64,000 bases of DNA from Luxibacter massiliensis. Its GTDB lineage: Bacteria > Bacillota > Clostridia > Lachnospirales > Lachnospiraceae. The stretch spans positions 3,720,001 through 3,784,000 of the forward strand of contig NZ_UWOE01000001.1 of the NCBI RefSeq assembly GCF_900604355.1, written 5' to 3'. Made by a program: the position numbers and the translations under genes. The first letter of the stretch is position 1. Each line of letters begins with the position of its first letter. Shown one piece after another: positions 43,113 to 51,338 of this stretch. The notes below the pieces were generated by a model. It saw only the letters and a program-made list of their open reading frames with translations, was not told the origin of the DNA and did no database searches.

Positions 43113-43136
43113 AAAAAAGCCCATGTTGAAAATGGG
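43113..43136 (-). terminator. First leader terminator (tet(M)-like attenuator)
   Basis: CCCAT-TTTCAAC-ATGGG stem (43120-43136) then CTTTTTTG on the minus strand, immediately after the leader peptide. The arrangement closely follows the orf12 attenuator ahead of tet(M) in Tn916. Confidence 0.85.
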
Positions 43137-43156
43137 AAAATCCTTTTTTTCAATGC

Positions 43157-43183
43157 TTATCTAATACGCATGCTATGCAACAT
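43157..43183 (-). CDS. Leader peptide MLHSMRIR
   Basis: Eight codons starting at 43183 with a strong AAAAGGAGGCGG site, ending TAA at 43157, followed 21 bases later by a terminator. Ribosome stalling or slowed translation here should favour read-through into the KTR-methyltransferase genes, as in tet(M) leaders. Confidence 0.7.
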   Translation of the reverse strand: MLHSMRIR

Positions 43184-43327
43184 AAACGCCGCCTCCTTTT
43201 ACATAAATTTTATTTTATCAGAAAATCAGTCTACTGTCAATACACAACAGGAAGTATTTAACCTAATGATATGAATTGTGTGGACATATCCAAAAAGAAA
43301 GGTGAACTGTAAAATGTAACAGGGTGA

Positions 43328-43690
43328 ATGAAAATGGCAAAAAGACCCGTACCATTGTACGACTTTAAGGCTTTCGGGGCAGCTATAAAAGCCGCGAGAA
43401 ATGAATACGGCGAGAGCCGCAAAAAGGTAAGCGACGAGTTATATATTTCCCCGCGCTACCTTGCGAATATCGAGAACAAGGGACAACAGCCGAGTTTACA
43501 GGTATTCTATGACCTTGTAACCCGGTATCATATTTCGGTAGATCAATTTTTCTTCCCGAACAGCAATGCGGAGAAATCCACCGGGCGGCGGCAGCTTGAC
43601 GCGCTGCTGGACGGTATGAGCGATAAAGGCATACGGATTGTAACCGCAACAGCAAGGGAGATAACGGAAGTCGAAAAAGCAGAGGATTAA
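43328..43690 (+). CDS. XRE regulator (Tn916 Orf9-like), element 2
   Basis: 120 residues. FKAFGAAIKAARNEYGESRKKVSDELYISPRYLANIENKGQQPSLQVFYDLVTRYHISVDQFFFP is a full HTH_3 domain; the last 40 residues form a helical tail. GGGTGA precedes the start; the third-codon ATG is an alternative. Divergent from the KTR-methyltransferase unit. A decayed relative is at 6003. Confidence 0.88.
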   Translation: MKMAKRPVPLYDFKAFGAAIKAARNEYGESRKKVSDELYISPRYLANIENKGQQPSLQVFYDLVTRYHISVDQFFFPNSNAEKSTGRRQLDALLDGMSDKGIRIVTATAREITEVEKAED

Positions 43691-43777
43691 CCTCACAATA
43701 TGAGAAATCGGGAGATTGCAGCGCATGGCGGCTGCAATCTTTTTTTGCGTCCAAAATCAAAGGAACGCGCAACAAAT

Positions 43778-43885
43778 ACCGCCTTTCGGTGGGGGTATGG
43801 AGTAGATAGCAAGCACAGCAAACGAGTACCCGTTTGCGGAAAATGCTTGTTGGGATAATCCCAAACCCTTATACCGAAAGGCGGT
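43778..43885 (+). other. Candidate oriT, copy 1
   Basis: Outer perfect 13-bp inverted repeat ACCGCCTTTCGGT (43778-43790)/ACCGAAAGGCGGT (43873-43885) encloses GCAAACG-AGTACC-CGTTTGC (43818-43837) and TTGGGATAATCCCAA (43850-43864). It sits just upstream of mobC and the MOBP relaxase. The inner parts recur inverted at 49317-49407. Confidence 0.75.
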
Positions 43886-43891
43886 GCGGAA

Positions 43892-44221
43892 ATGGAAAAC
43901 CGAAAGAGAAATATACAGATGAAGTTTTACGTTACGGAAGAAGAAAAGCGGCTGATCGACGAGAAGATGAAGCAGCTTCCCATAAAGCAGTATGGGGCAT
44001 ACTTCCGTAAAATGGCGATAGACGGGTATATTCTTGTCGTTGACCGAAGCGACACAAAAGCATATATCCGGGAACTGCAAGCGGTGAGCCGGAACATCAA
44101 CCAAATTGCAAAACGCGCCAATGCGACGGGGACGGTTTACAGGCAGGATATAGAGGACATTAAAAAGGCGGTGGACGAGATATGGCGGTTACAAAGACGC
44201 ACCCTATTAAATCAACCTTAA
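43892..44221 (+). CDS. mobC: Relaxosome accessory protein MobC
   Basis: 109 residues: an N-terminal ribbon-helix-helix-like part (RNIQMKFYVTEEEKRLIDEKMKQLPIKQYGAYFRKMAIDGYI) and a helical MobC motif ELQAVSRNINQIAKRAN. Overlaps the relaxase start by 40 bases. Binds oriT and helps the relaxase. Confidence 0.88.
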   Translation: MENRKRNIQMKFYVTEEEKRLIDEKMKQLPIKQYGAYFRKMAIDGYILVVDRSDTKAYIRELQAVSRNINQIAKRANATGTVYRQDIEDIKKAVDEIWRLQRRTLLNQP

Positions 44222-45516
44222 AGGCTGCGATAGACTATATCTTAAATCCCGAAAAGACAGACGGGAAGCTGCTTGCGTCCTCTTTCGGCTGCGGGCTGGA
44301 AACCGCCGATATTGAGTTTGCATGGACGCGGGAAGCTGCCGGAGATCGCGGCACACATTTAGGGCGGCACTTGATACAATCCTTTGCGGTGGGAGAAACC
44401 ACACCGGAAGAAGCGCACAAAATCGGCATGGAACTTGCCGGGGCGGTATTAGGCGGCAAGTATGAGTTTGTTTTGACAACTCACGTCGATAAAGACCATC
44501 TGCATAATCACTTGATTTTCAACGCGGTTAGCTTCGTTGACTACAAAAAGTACCATTCCAACAAGCAAAGCTATCACTTTATCCGGCGCACCAGCGACAG
44601 GATATGTAAAGAGCATGGGCTATCCGTCGTCGTACCGGGACAGGACAAGGGAAAAAGCTATGCAGAATACACCGCCGAAAAGCAAGGGACAAGCTACAAA
44701 GCAAAGCTGAAAACGGCGATAGATACTCTCATTCCCCAAGTGAAAGATTTTGACGAACTGCTGCGCCGCTTGCAGGAAATGGGGTATGAAATCAAACAGG
44801 GCAAATACATTTCCTTTCGCGCTGCCGGACAGGAACGGTTTACCCGCACAAAGACGCTCGGCGCGGCCTATACGGAAGAAGCGATAAAGGAGCGTATCAA
44901 GGGCGTGTATGTTGCCAAAACAAAAACGCTGCGGGAAGATAAGAAAATCCGGCTTGTCGTCGATCTTGAAAACAGTATCAAAGCCCAACAGTCGGCGGGC
45001 TATGAACGGTGGGCAAAAATCCATAATCTGAAACAGGCTGCTAAAAGCATGAACTTCCTAACCGAAAACAAGATTGAGTATTATAGCGAACTTGAAAGCA
45101 AGATAGCCGATATTATGACCGCTCATGACGCGGCGGCAAAGGCGGTTAAGGAAGTGGAACAGCGTATGTCTGATTTGTCGCTGCTTATCAAGCACACCAC
45201 CACATACCGACAGTTAAAACCGATTTACGATGAATACCGAAAATCGCCGGACAAGGAAAAGTATCTGCGGGGGCATGAAAGCGAAATTATCCTGTTTGAA
45301 GCTGCGGCAAGGGCATTAAAGGAAATGCAGATAAAGAAGCTGCCCGATCTCGCCGCGCTGCGCAAGGAGTATAGAAGCTTAAACGACAGGAAAACCAAAT
45401 TGTATGAAGATTATCGGCAAGCCAAGAAGCAAATGCAGGAATACGGCGTTGTCAAAAAGAACGTCGATAGTATTCTTTACCCGTCCCAAAGCAGGGCGCG
45501 GGAGCAGGAGCGATAA
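44182..45516 (+). CDS. MOBP-type relaxase (VirD2-like nuclease)
   Basis: 444 residues. The relaxase domain at 1-260 has the three-His motif HVDKDHLHNHLIFNAV near residue 100 and a likely catalytic Tyr in AIDYIL near 18. The C-terminal 180 residues are coiled-coil. Typical of Tn1549-like elements. It appears intact although the transfer apparatus of element 2 is broken, so mobilization in trans remains possible. Confidence 0.9.
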   Translation: MAVTKTHPIKSTLKAAIDYILNPEKTDGKLLASSFGCGLETADIEFAWTREAAGDRGTHLGRHLIQSFAVGETTPEEAHKIGMELAGAVLGGKYEFVLTTHVDKDHLHNHLIFNAVSFVDYKKYHSNKQSYHFIRRTSDRICKEHGLSVVVPGQDKGKSYAEYTAEKQGTSYKAKLKTAIDTLIPQVKDFDELLRRLQEMGYEIKQGKYISFRAAGQERFTRTKTLGAAYTEEAIKERIKGVYVAKTKTLREDKKIRLVVDLENSIKAQQSAGYERWAKIHNLKQAAKSMNFLTENKIEYYSELESKIADIMTAHDAAAKAVKEVEQRMSDLSLLIKHTTTYRQLKPIYDEYRKSPDKEKYLRGHESEIILFEAAARALKEMQIKKLPDLAALRKEYRSLNDRKTKLYEDYRQAKKQMQEYGVVKKNVDSILYPSQSRAREQER

Positions 45517-45659
45517 GGCGCAAAACATGGGGTGGCAAGTGGAATGTTAAGGGCTGAAAACGCCTGTGTTTCTGCGGCTTCCAGCGCATGAAAACGACAT
45601 AGACGATAAAGTATATTCAAACCCGCAAAAACGGCTTTCTAATTGTCCACGCAAGGACA

Positions 45660-45710
45660 AAAAAAGAACAGGGGCGCGGTGCCGGAAATCGGCAACCGCG
45701 CCCCTGTTCT
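45660..45710 (-). terminator. Terminator of the transfer operon
   Basis: A 14-bp stem AACAGGGGCGCGGT/ACCGCGCCCCTGTT (45669-45710) with an inner GCCG/CGGC stem, followed on the minus strand by CTTTTTTTG. It ends the minus-strand operon 8 bases after the TTRAP gene. Confidence 0.88.
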
Positions 45711-45717
45711 CTATGGG

Positions 45718-45927
45718 CTATTCCTCGTCGGTCAAGATAAACTCCCTTTCGGAAAACTCGCTGTCCGTCATGGCTTGCAGCTTGTTCACCGCTGCGGCGG
45801 CAAGCTGGCGCATATCCTCGTCCATGTAGGGCATGGCGGCAAGGATATTTTCAAGCGTTGTTTCCCGGCTGTCCTCGGCGTAGATCGCAACAATGTTTTC
45901 TTCCTCAATGGTAAAGCGGGTATTCAT
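45718..45927 (-). CDS. TTRAP-family transposon-transfer assisting protein
   Basis: 69 residues: MNTRFTIEEENIVAIYAEDSRETTLENILAAMPYMDEDMRQLAAAAVNKLQAMTDSEFSERE. The pattern IxxIYxxxxRxxTLxxI...L..M.D.E. is that of TTRAP proteins of Clostridia elements. Four bases after the ArdA-ArdC gene. A longer relative is at 61200. Confidence 0.75.
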   Translation of the reverse strand: MNTRFTIEEENIVAIYAEDSRETTLENILAAMPYMDEDMRQLAAAAVNKLQAMTDSEFSEREFILTDEE

Positions 45928-45931
45928 GCTA

Positions 45932-48900
45932 TCAAACCTCCAAATCCTTTTTATGCTCTTTCTGTTTATCTTTCGGCTGCTGCGCCGCCTGTTTCTTGTA
46001 TTCGTCCAGCTTCTTCAAAATGGACGGTTTTTTCTGCGGCTGTTCCCGTTTCTCGGCTTTTACCGCTTTTGCAAGGTCGGTAACGGAAATCGCTTCCCCC
46101 GCCTTTGCCCGCTGCTCAAAATCTGCAACGGTGGGCGTTTGCGGCGTATTGTTGATAAGCCCGTCAAAATTGTTGTCGTTCTGCTCTATGGTGTCCTCGA
46201 CGTGCTTTAAGGGATTATCCCGCTGCGGCTGCTCGGCGGCTATGGCATAAGCCTGTGTGCCATTCCCCATAATGAGATACTTCCCGTCCTCCGACGCATG
46301 GTGAAAACCAAATCCCGCCGCTTCGATCTGTTCACGGCTCATATCGGTAATATGAAAATTGCCCCTCGGCGTTCTAACGGTTTCACCCGTCAAAAGGCTG
46401 TCGGGGGTCGCTTCCGGCTGCTGCTTTTCAAGCTGCCCGTCCTTGTAGGAATATCCTTGCGCCGCGATTGCTTCAAGGGTCTTGCCCGTAACGTCGCCAT
46501 AAATCCGCTTGTCTGCGTCAACCAGCATTTGCAAAGTGTCTTGTACGGTGTCGGACAAGGCTTGCTGCTGTTCGGGCGGCAGCTTGTCAAATACGGGGGT
46601 CTGCTGCTCCTGCAAAAACTCCGGCACTTGCTGAAAACCGATACTGTCTACATAGTGGGCGGTGTCCTCGTCGTTCTGATGAAGCACAACAATGTCGGAA
46701 ACGGAAAGGCTATGCCCCTTAAAGTCGGCGGGGTGGTCGATATTAAACCTTTCCCAAATGTCGCCCAGCGTCATATCCTTTGTAAGCGGTGCAGTATAGA
46801 CGAGTTCATAATTTACCCGGTCAATGGTAAGTCCAGCCGCTTGCAGACGGTCATAAGGCTCAAAGCGCAAGTCCCTTGTTTCGTCCCCGCGCTTTAACTG
46901 ATAAATGGAAAAGGTATCGCCCTGCTCCTGCTCGGCTTGCCGCTGCTGCTGCAACTCGGTAAAATGCCCCTCAATCTCGGTAATGAGTTCCTTTGCGGTG
47001 GTCTGTATTGTTTCAAGGGACGCTTTTAACTCGGTCATTTCCTTGCCGCTGCTCCAACCAGCCACATAGCCGAAAGAGTAATCGGAAGTATCAAGGCCGA
47101 AATGCTGGCAAACCGTATAAGCGACGCTTTCCGCTTCTACCTCGCAGGTATGGCGGTCAACGCGGTTTTGCTGCTCCGGCGGGGCGTTTAAGTCTACGTC
47201 GTGCAGCTTCGCATGGGCGATTTCGTGAATGGCGGTCTTTACCGCCTGTAATTCACTCACGCCCTCTTTGATTGCAATACGCTTGTCGGTCAAACTGAAA
47301 TACCCATTTGCGCCGTTTGTGATCTGCTCAAATGCAATCGGGACGGGGGACGCTTTTTCAAGGGCGGCGAAAAAATCCTCGTACTGCTCCACATCGGCAA
47401 GCAGCGGTTTAACGGAAAGGTCGGGAAACTCCTTGCCCTCGGTCTGCGAAATATCAAAGACGGTTATAACCTTAAAGGCGGGGACGGTGATTTCCTTTTC
47501 TTCCTTTACCACTTTTCCCTCGCGGTCAAGCATGGGCTTTCTCGTTTCGGGGTCGATTTTATCAACCAGCTTTTTCACCTTGTAGGGCGCGGGGGCAAAG
47601 ATTTTAATGCCTTTCTCGCCTTTCTTTACATGGCGGTCAAACTCCTTTTCCCATTGACGGAAGCCCATTACCAAATTGCCGCCCTGCATAGCAATTAGGA
47701 TAGTGTTATTCAAACTATAATCATGGAACTTTGACATAGCGGTTAGAAACTCTTTGTAGCGGTCGCTGTCAAAAATCGCCTGTACGCCCTGTTCCAAACG
47801 CGCGGTGATCTCCTTTACCTTTTCGGCGGGCTTTTCGGAAGTAAGGATAATGGGGACGACGGGGCGGGGCTGCTGCGGCTCTGCGGCCTGTGCGTCTGCT
47901 TGCTGCGTTTCGGCTGCGTCCATATAGGCTTTGTCCTGTTCGCCGCGCTCCGGCTGCGGGTAACTCATAATGCGGTATTCTTCCGGCACTTCGCGCCCCT
48001 CAAACTGCCGTTCCCACTCGTCGCCGCTTTCCACGATATAGCCGTACTCGGTAAACGCGCCTTTTTCCTGCGCGGCAGCGTTCCTGCCAAAAGTAGAAAG
48101 GTCAATGCCGCCTTTCCATTCTTCGGGCATTTGTACCATGCCGGATTGATTTAAGTAATAGTCGCCCAAATCGTGGTAGTTATGTACTTCGGGGATATGG
48201 ACGTAAAAATCCACGTTGTAGGTGAAGTCAATTACCTGTCCAATATTTGCAAGCCCGTTTTTCTGCTGCAAAGCTGCGTTCAGCTTGCCAACCTCGGCGG
48301 GGTCAAGCTGTTCGAGCCGCGCCGCAAGAAAATTGAGTTCGTCCACGTCGGCGGCGCATACCATTTCATAAGGCAAGGCAATATGTTTCTCCGGGTCGTC
48401 GGAATAGCCGCGAATGGAAAAATCCTGCGGGTTGTCGGCGGTAATGCCGACGTTCCGCATAGCTTCGTGCAACTGCTCCTTTGTGGCGGGCATATCCAAC
48501 CAATAGCCGCCGGGGTCGCCCGCGTCAAAGCGGCTGCGGTTGCCTATCATAATAGAAAACTGTTCGCTCATGTGTTCACGCTCCTTTTCCTGCCCGGTAT
48601 TTTCGGGGATAGCTGCCGCCTGTTGCTGCTGCGGGGGTTCTTCGCCCTCTATGGTGTAGTCCGGCATGAGCATACCGTTTACTTTGAAATAGTCGGCGTA
48701 CTCCTGCGGGATAGGCGGGGAGATTTCCGTAAACAAGCGGTCATACGCTTTGATACGCCCATTCAGATACTTTTCCATAGCTGCCTTGTCGGTGAAAACC
48801 TTTCTATCTTGTCCGGCAATCTTCGCTTGGGTTCTGCTTGGGCTGTTGGTGCGCACGCTCCATGTAAGCGTCCATGAATACGGGATAGATTTCTGCGCTT

Positions 48901-49279
48901 CTTTGTCGTAGCGGGTATTCTCGTAAATGTAGTAATTCATCTGATATACCCGATTGCTGCGAATATGGCGGTTATGCTCGGTGGTCTGCCACTCGTTAGC
49001 GGTGTGCTGGACGTGCGGCGTTCTCACATATTCAAGTGTTTTATCCAGCAAAAGCGTTCTTCCCGCCTGTTCTTCCCATGCGGCGGCGCGTTCTTTAAGG
49101 TCGTCAAAAATCGCCTGTTCTGCCGCCGCGCTTTCGCTGCGCATGGAAAGTAGCTGCGCAATCGGCAAGGAAGCATAAGGGGCAATCTCCCTGTCCTTTG
49201 CTTCAAAATATATCCGGCGTTCTATCCGCATGGTTTCGGCGGCTTCTAATTTGTCATGGTCGTATGAGGAATACGGCAT
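45932..49279 (-). CDS. Multidomain antirestriction protein (ArdA + ArdC/LtrC + YodL)
   Basis: 1115 residues. An N-terminal unassigned region (1-235) with a coiled part; an ArdA-like DNA-mimic domain at about 237-440 (GGYWLDMPATKEQLHEAMRNVG, LNFLAARLEQL, YNVDFYVHIPEVHNYHDLGDYYL); an ArdC-like ssDNA-binding domain from about 485 followed by a zincin motif HEIAHAKLH near 683; a YodL-like domain near 790 (YQLKRGDETRDLRFEPYDRL); and a lysine-rich tail. ArdA inhibits type I restriction, ArdC-like proteins protect incoming ssDNA. GTG/ATG internal starts, such as 48571, could yield a shorter form. Confidence 0.85.
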   Translation of the reverse strand: MPYSSYDHDKLEAAETMRIERRIYFEAKDREIAPYASLPIAQLLSMRSESAAAEQAIFDDLKERAAAWEEQAGRTLLLDKTLEYVRTPHVQHTANEWQTTEHNRHIRSNRVYQMNYYIYENTRYDKEAQKSIPYSWTLTWSVRTNSPSRTQAKIAGQDRKVFTDKAAMEKYLNGRIKAYDRLFTEISPPIPQEYADYFKVNGMLMPDYTIEGEEPPQQQQAAAIPENTGQEKEREHMSEQFSIMIGNRSRFDAGDPGGYWLDMPATKEQLHEAMRNVGITADNPQDFSIRGYSDDPEKHIALPYEMVCAADVDELNFLAARLEQLDPAEVGKLNAALQQKNGLANIGQVIDFTYNVDFYVHIPEVHNYHDLGDYYLNQSGMVQMPEEWKGGIDLSTFGRNAAAQEKGAFTEYGYIVESGDEWERQFEGREVPEEYRIMSYPQPERGEQDKAYMDAAETQQADAQAAEPQQPRPVVPIILTSEKPAEKVKEITARLEQGVQAIFDSDRYKEFLTAMSKFHDYSLNNTILIAMQGGNLVMGFRQWEKEFDRHVKKGEKGIKIFAPAPYKVKKLVDKIDPETRKPMLDREGKVVKEEKEITVPAFKVITVFDISQTEGKEFPDLSVKPLLADVEQYEDFFAALEKASPVPIAFEQITNGANGYFSLTDKRIAIKEGVSELQAVKTAIHEIAHAKLHDVDLNAPPEQQNRVDRHTCEVEAESVAYTVCQHFGLDTSDYSFGYVAGWSSGKEMTELKASLETIQTTAKELITEIEGHFTELQQQRQAEQEQGDTFSIYQLKRGDETRDLRFEPYDRLQAAGLTIDRVNYELVYTAPLTKDMTLGDIWERFNIDHPADFKGHSLSVSDIVVLHQNDEDTAHYVDSIGFQQVPEFLQEQQTPVFDKLPPEQQQALSDTVQDTLQMLVDADKRIYGDVTGKTLEAIAAQGYSYKDGQLEKQQPEATPDSLLTGETVRTPRGNFHITDMSREQIEAAGFGFHHASEDGKYLIMGNGTQAYAIAAEQPQRDNPLKHVEDTIEQNDNNFDGLINNTPQTPTVADFEQRAKAGEAISVTDLAKAVKAEKREQPQKKPSILKKLDEYKKQAAQQPKDKQKEHKKDLEV

Positions 49280-49302
49280 ATTCTTTCATCACGTCCTTTC
49301 TC

Positions 49303-49407
49303 GGTCATATAAGGGTTTGGGACTATCCCAACAAGCAAAATGCCCGCGCTCTCTATGGGAAGCGCGGGCATTTCTCGCAAACGGGTACTCGTTTGCTGTG
49401 CTTGCTA
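49303..49407 (-). other. Candidate oriT, copy 2 (inverted)
   Basis: Carries TTGGGACTATCCCAA (49317-49331) and GCAAACG-GGTACT-CGTTTGC (49377-49396), i.e. the core of copy 1 in opposite orientation. Between them is an extra 13-bp perfect hairpin AAATGCCCGCGCT (49338-49350) absent from copy 1. Confidence 0.65.
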
Positions 49408-49780
49408 TGTAGTTGTTTTTATCCGTAAACGCCTGTTTCTCTCGCTTTGGGCTTTCTGTCTGCGGCGTATCTTTGCCGCGCAATCGGGGCAGTATTTCGC
49501 CCGGTTGCTGCCCGCCGCAAAGGGCTTCAAAAATGGCGGTCTTGTCGTCCGGCTGCGCAAGCTGATAGTTAATATCTTCAAACTCAATGCACTTGGAATA
49601 CCGCCCGTTTGCAAGGCGGCAAATCCCGTCCTTATACATTCGTTCAAACGGTATGCTGTCCTGCGCCGTATGGGGCTTCCCGTCGCCCTTTGACTGCCGG
49701 ATAAGCGCGTCGATCTGTTTCTTTTCCTGCCGCGTAAGTTTACGCTTTTTGTTTTGGGTCTTTCCCTTTTCCTTTGACAA
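49405..49780 (-). pseudogene. virB4 5' stub fused to a Cys-rich VLP 3' end
   Basis: From 49780, MSKEKGKTQNKKRKLTRQEKKQIDALIRQSKGDGKPHTAQDSIPFERMYKDGICRLANGRYSKCIEFEDINYQLAQPDDKTAIFEALC is the start of a Tn1549-type VirB4. At about 49512 it changes, in another frame, to GSNRAKYCPDCAAKIRRRQKAQSERNRR, the end of a Cys-rich VLP protein. Over 600 VirB4 codons, including its Walker motifs, and any genes between are gone. Confidence 0.85.
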
Positions 49781-50132
49781 TCGCCCGTACCTCCTTATCT
49801 AATCGCTCCTGCCGCGCAAGGGCGGTATAAAAATTGTTGGTCTGATAAGGTCGCTCTTTGGGGCGAAGAAACTTCACTTCCACAAATTGCCGTATAATCA
49901 CTTCCAGCGGTTGCCCGTTCTTCTCGTACATAGCGAGTAGGAACATGGGCAGCATGGCAAGCACCATGCACAAAGCCGCCGTTGTCGTTCCCGCGCTGTC
50001 CTTTGTCAAAAAGAATAGCGGTAGCCCGATAGCCACCGCCGCGCCGAAACAGAGTAATTGTCTTTTGGTAAGGTTGAACATTACCTTGCTCTTGATTTTG
50101 GTTAAATCCTTTGGGACGGTTACATACGCCAT
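49740..50132 (-). CDS. PrgI-family conjugation membrane protein
   Basis: 130 residues from MAYVTVPKDLTKIKSKVMFNLTKRQLLCFGAAVAIGLPLFFLTKD at 50132 (AAGGAGG upstream). Two helices near 28-70, basic C-terminus. PrgI proteins form part of the Gram-positive type IV transfer complex and precede virB4, whose start overlaps this gene by 41 bases. Confidence 0.9.
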   Translation of the reverse strand: MAYVTVPKDLTKIKSKVMFNLTKRQLLCFGAAVAIGLPLFFLTKDSAGTTTAALCMVLAMLPMFLLAMYEKNGQPLEVIIRQFVEVKFLRPKERPYQTNNFYTALARQERLDKEVRAIVKGKGKDPKQKA

Positions 50133-50133
50133 T

Positions 50134-50682
50134 TCAAACCTCCTTTCCGGCAAACCGTATGTCGCTTTTGATTTCATTTCCCCATACGTCCCAACCAGGG
50201 GTATGCTGCCTTGCAAACAGTTCAATACGCGGTAGGTCGCCCATAAGGGCAAGTATCTTTTCCCGCGTTATATCCGGCTTTTTGCTGTGCTGCTCAACAG
50301 GGGAAATAATAAATTGATGTACCTTGTTTGATTGTCGCTTCGGGTGTCCTTTGGTAGCAAGCAAGCAGATTTCCGCATTTCCTCGCGTCCAAAAGCCCAA
50401 GCCATAAAACCAAGTGGGCGATTTCCGATTTTGCTTTAACCATACAAAGGCAACGGATTTATAGGTAAATCCCCAAGCCTTGATTAACTGCAACGCTTCT
50501 TTAAGCTGCGGGAACGTCGCCCATAGGAATAAAATACAGTCCTTATCCGCAATTTCTTTGACGGGTAAAGCGCAAAGTTCCTCAATACTCATAGTGGGAT
50601 AGTGCTTTTCCGCTGCGCCCTGTACCTTGCTTCTCGCGTATCTCCAAGGGGGATCGGCGTAAATGATTTTGTATTTCTTCAT
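50134..50682 (-). CDS. MT-A70-family adenine methyltransferase
   Basis: 182 residues from MKKYKIIYADPPWRY at 50682 (AAGGGGGTG upstream). The catalytic DPPW motif is at residues 10-13; SAM-binding elements include NAEICLLATKG. It ends 2 bases before the PrgI start. Orphan DNA methylases in transfer operons may protect the element from restriction. Here it sits between the VirB6-like gene and PrgI, next to an antirestriction protein. Confidence 0.85.
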   Translation of the reverse strand: MKKYKIIYADPPWRYARSKVQGAAEKHYPTMSIEELCALPVKEIADKDCILFLWATFPQLKEALQLIKAWGFTYKSVAFVWLKQNRKSPTWFYGLGFWTRGNAEICLLATKGHPKRQSNKVHQFIISPVEQHSKKPDITREKILALMGDLPRIELFARQHTPGWDVWGNEIKSDIRFAGKEV

Positions 50683-50692
50683 CTGCACCCCC

Positions 50693-51290
50693 TTAATGCG
50701 CGCTGAATACGGATTTTGCAAGGCTTCCCGTTTTGAAAAGCGTAAAACACAAGAGGACGGTATAGCCCATGCAAGACCAGATCGCGCCGGATATGTCATC
50801 GGTTGCTGCGATTGTCTGTATCAAAACCGCATAAATACCGACGCACACAAGAATTAGAAAAGCCTGAAAACCGAGGGCAAGCAAGGATTTTAAGTAGTTC
50901 TGTCCCATGCCGCCCCATTCACGATTTACCATTGTCGCAACGGGGATAGGGGCGATACTCGTTACAAGGTATATTTCAATCATGCGCCCGTACACCACCA
51001 GCATGATACAGATAGACAACGCTTTCATGGTAAGCCCCACAAAGAGTGATTGAAACCATAGCCCCAAAAGCCCGCCGACGCTCATAGCGTCCAGCTTTGC
51101 TTCTATATCGGTGATAACGGTTGCAATATCTATGCTTGTGTCGGATATGATAACGCCCGCGCTGTCGTTGACGACGCTCTGTGTAATGTCAAATACGCCC
51201 ATGACGATGTTCCAAGTATTTGTTACCAGCAGCACCGCAACAAAGGTTTTGAAAATCCACTTGAAGAAAATCCAAGTGTCGAGATCGTGC
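50693..51290 (-). pseudogene. VirB6/TrbL-like gene, 3' part
   Basis: Encodes HDLDTWIFFKWIFKTFVAVLLVTNTWNIVMGVFDITQSVV and four further helices to the stop at 50693. The 5' part is at 52655-52923 on the far side of the IS. Joining the two across a TGC target duplication restores NNLHDLDTW in frame. Confidence 0.88.
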
Positions 51291-51338
51291 TGATATTGTC
51301 AAGATTAGTTGACACATTTATTTCAAGGATATCACTGA

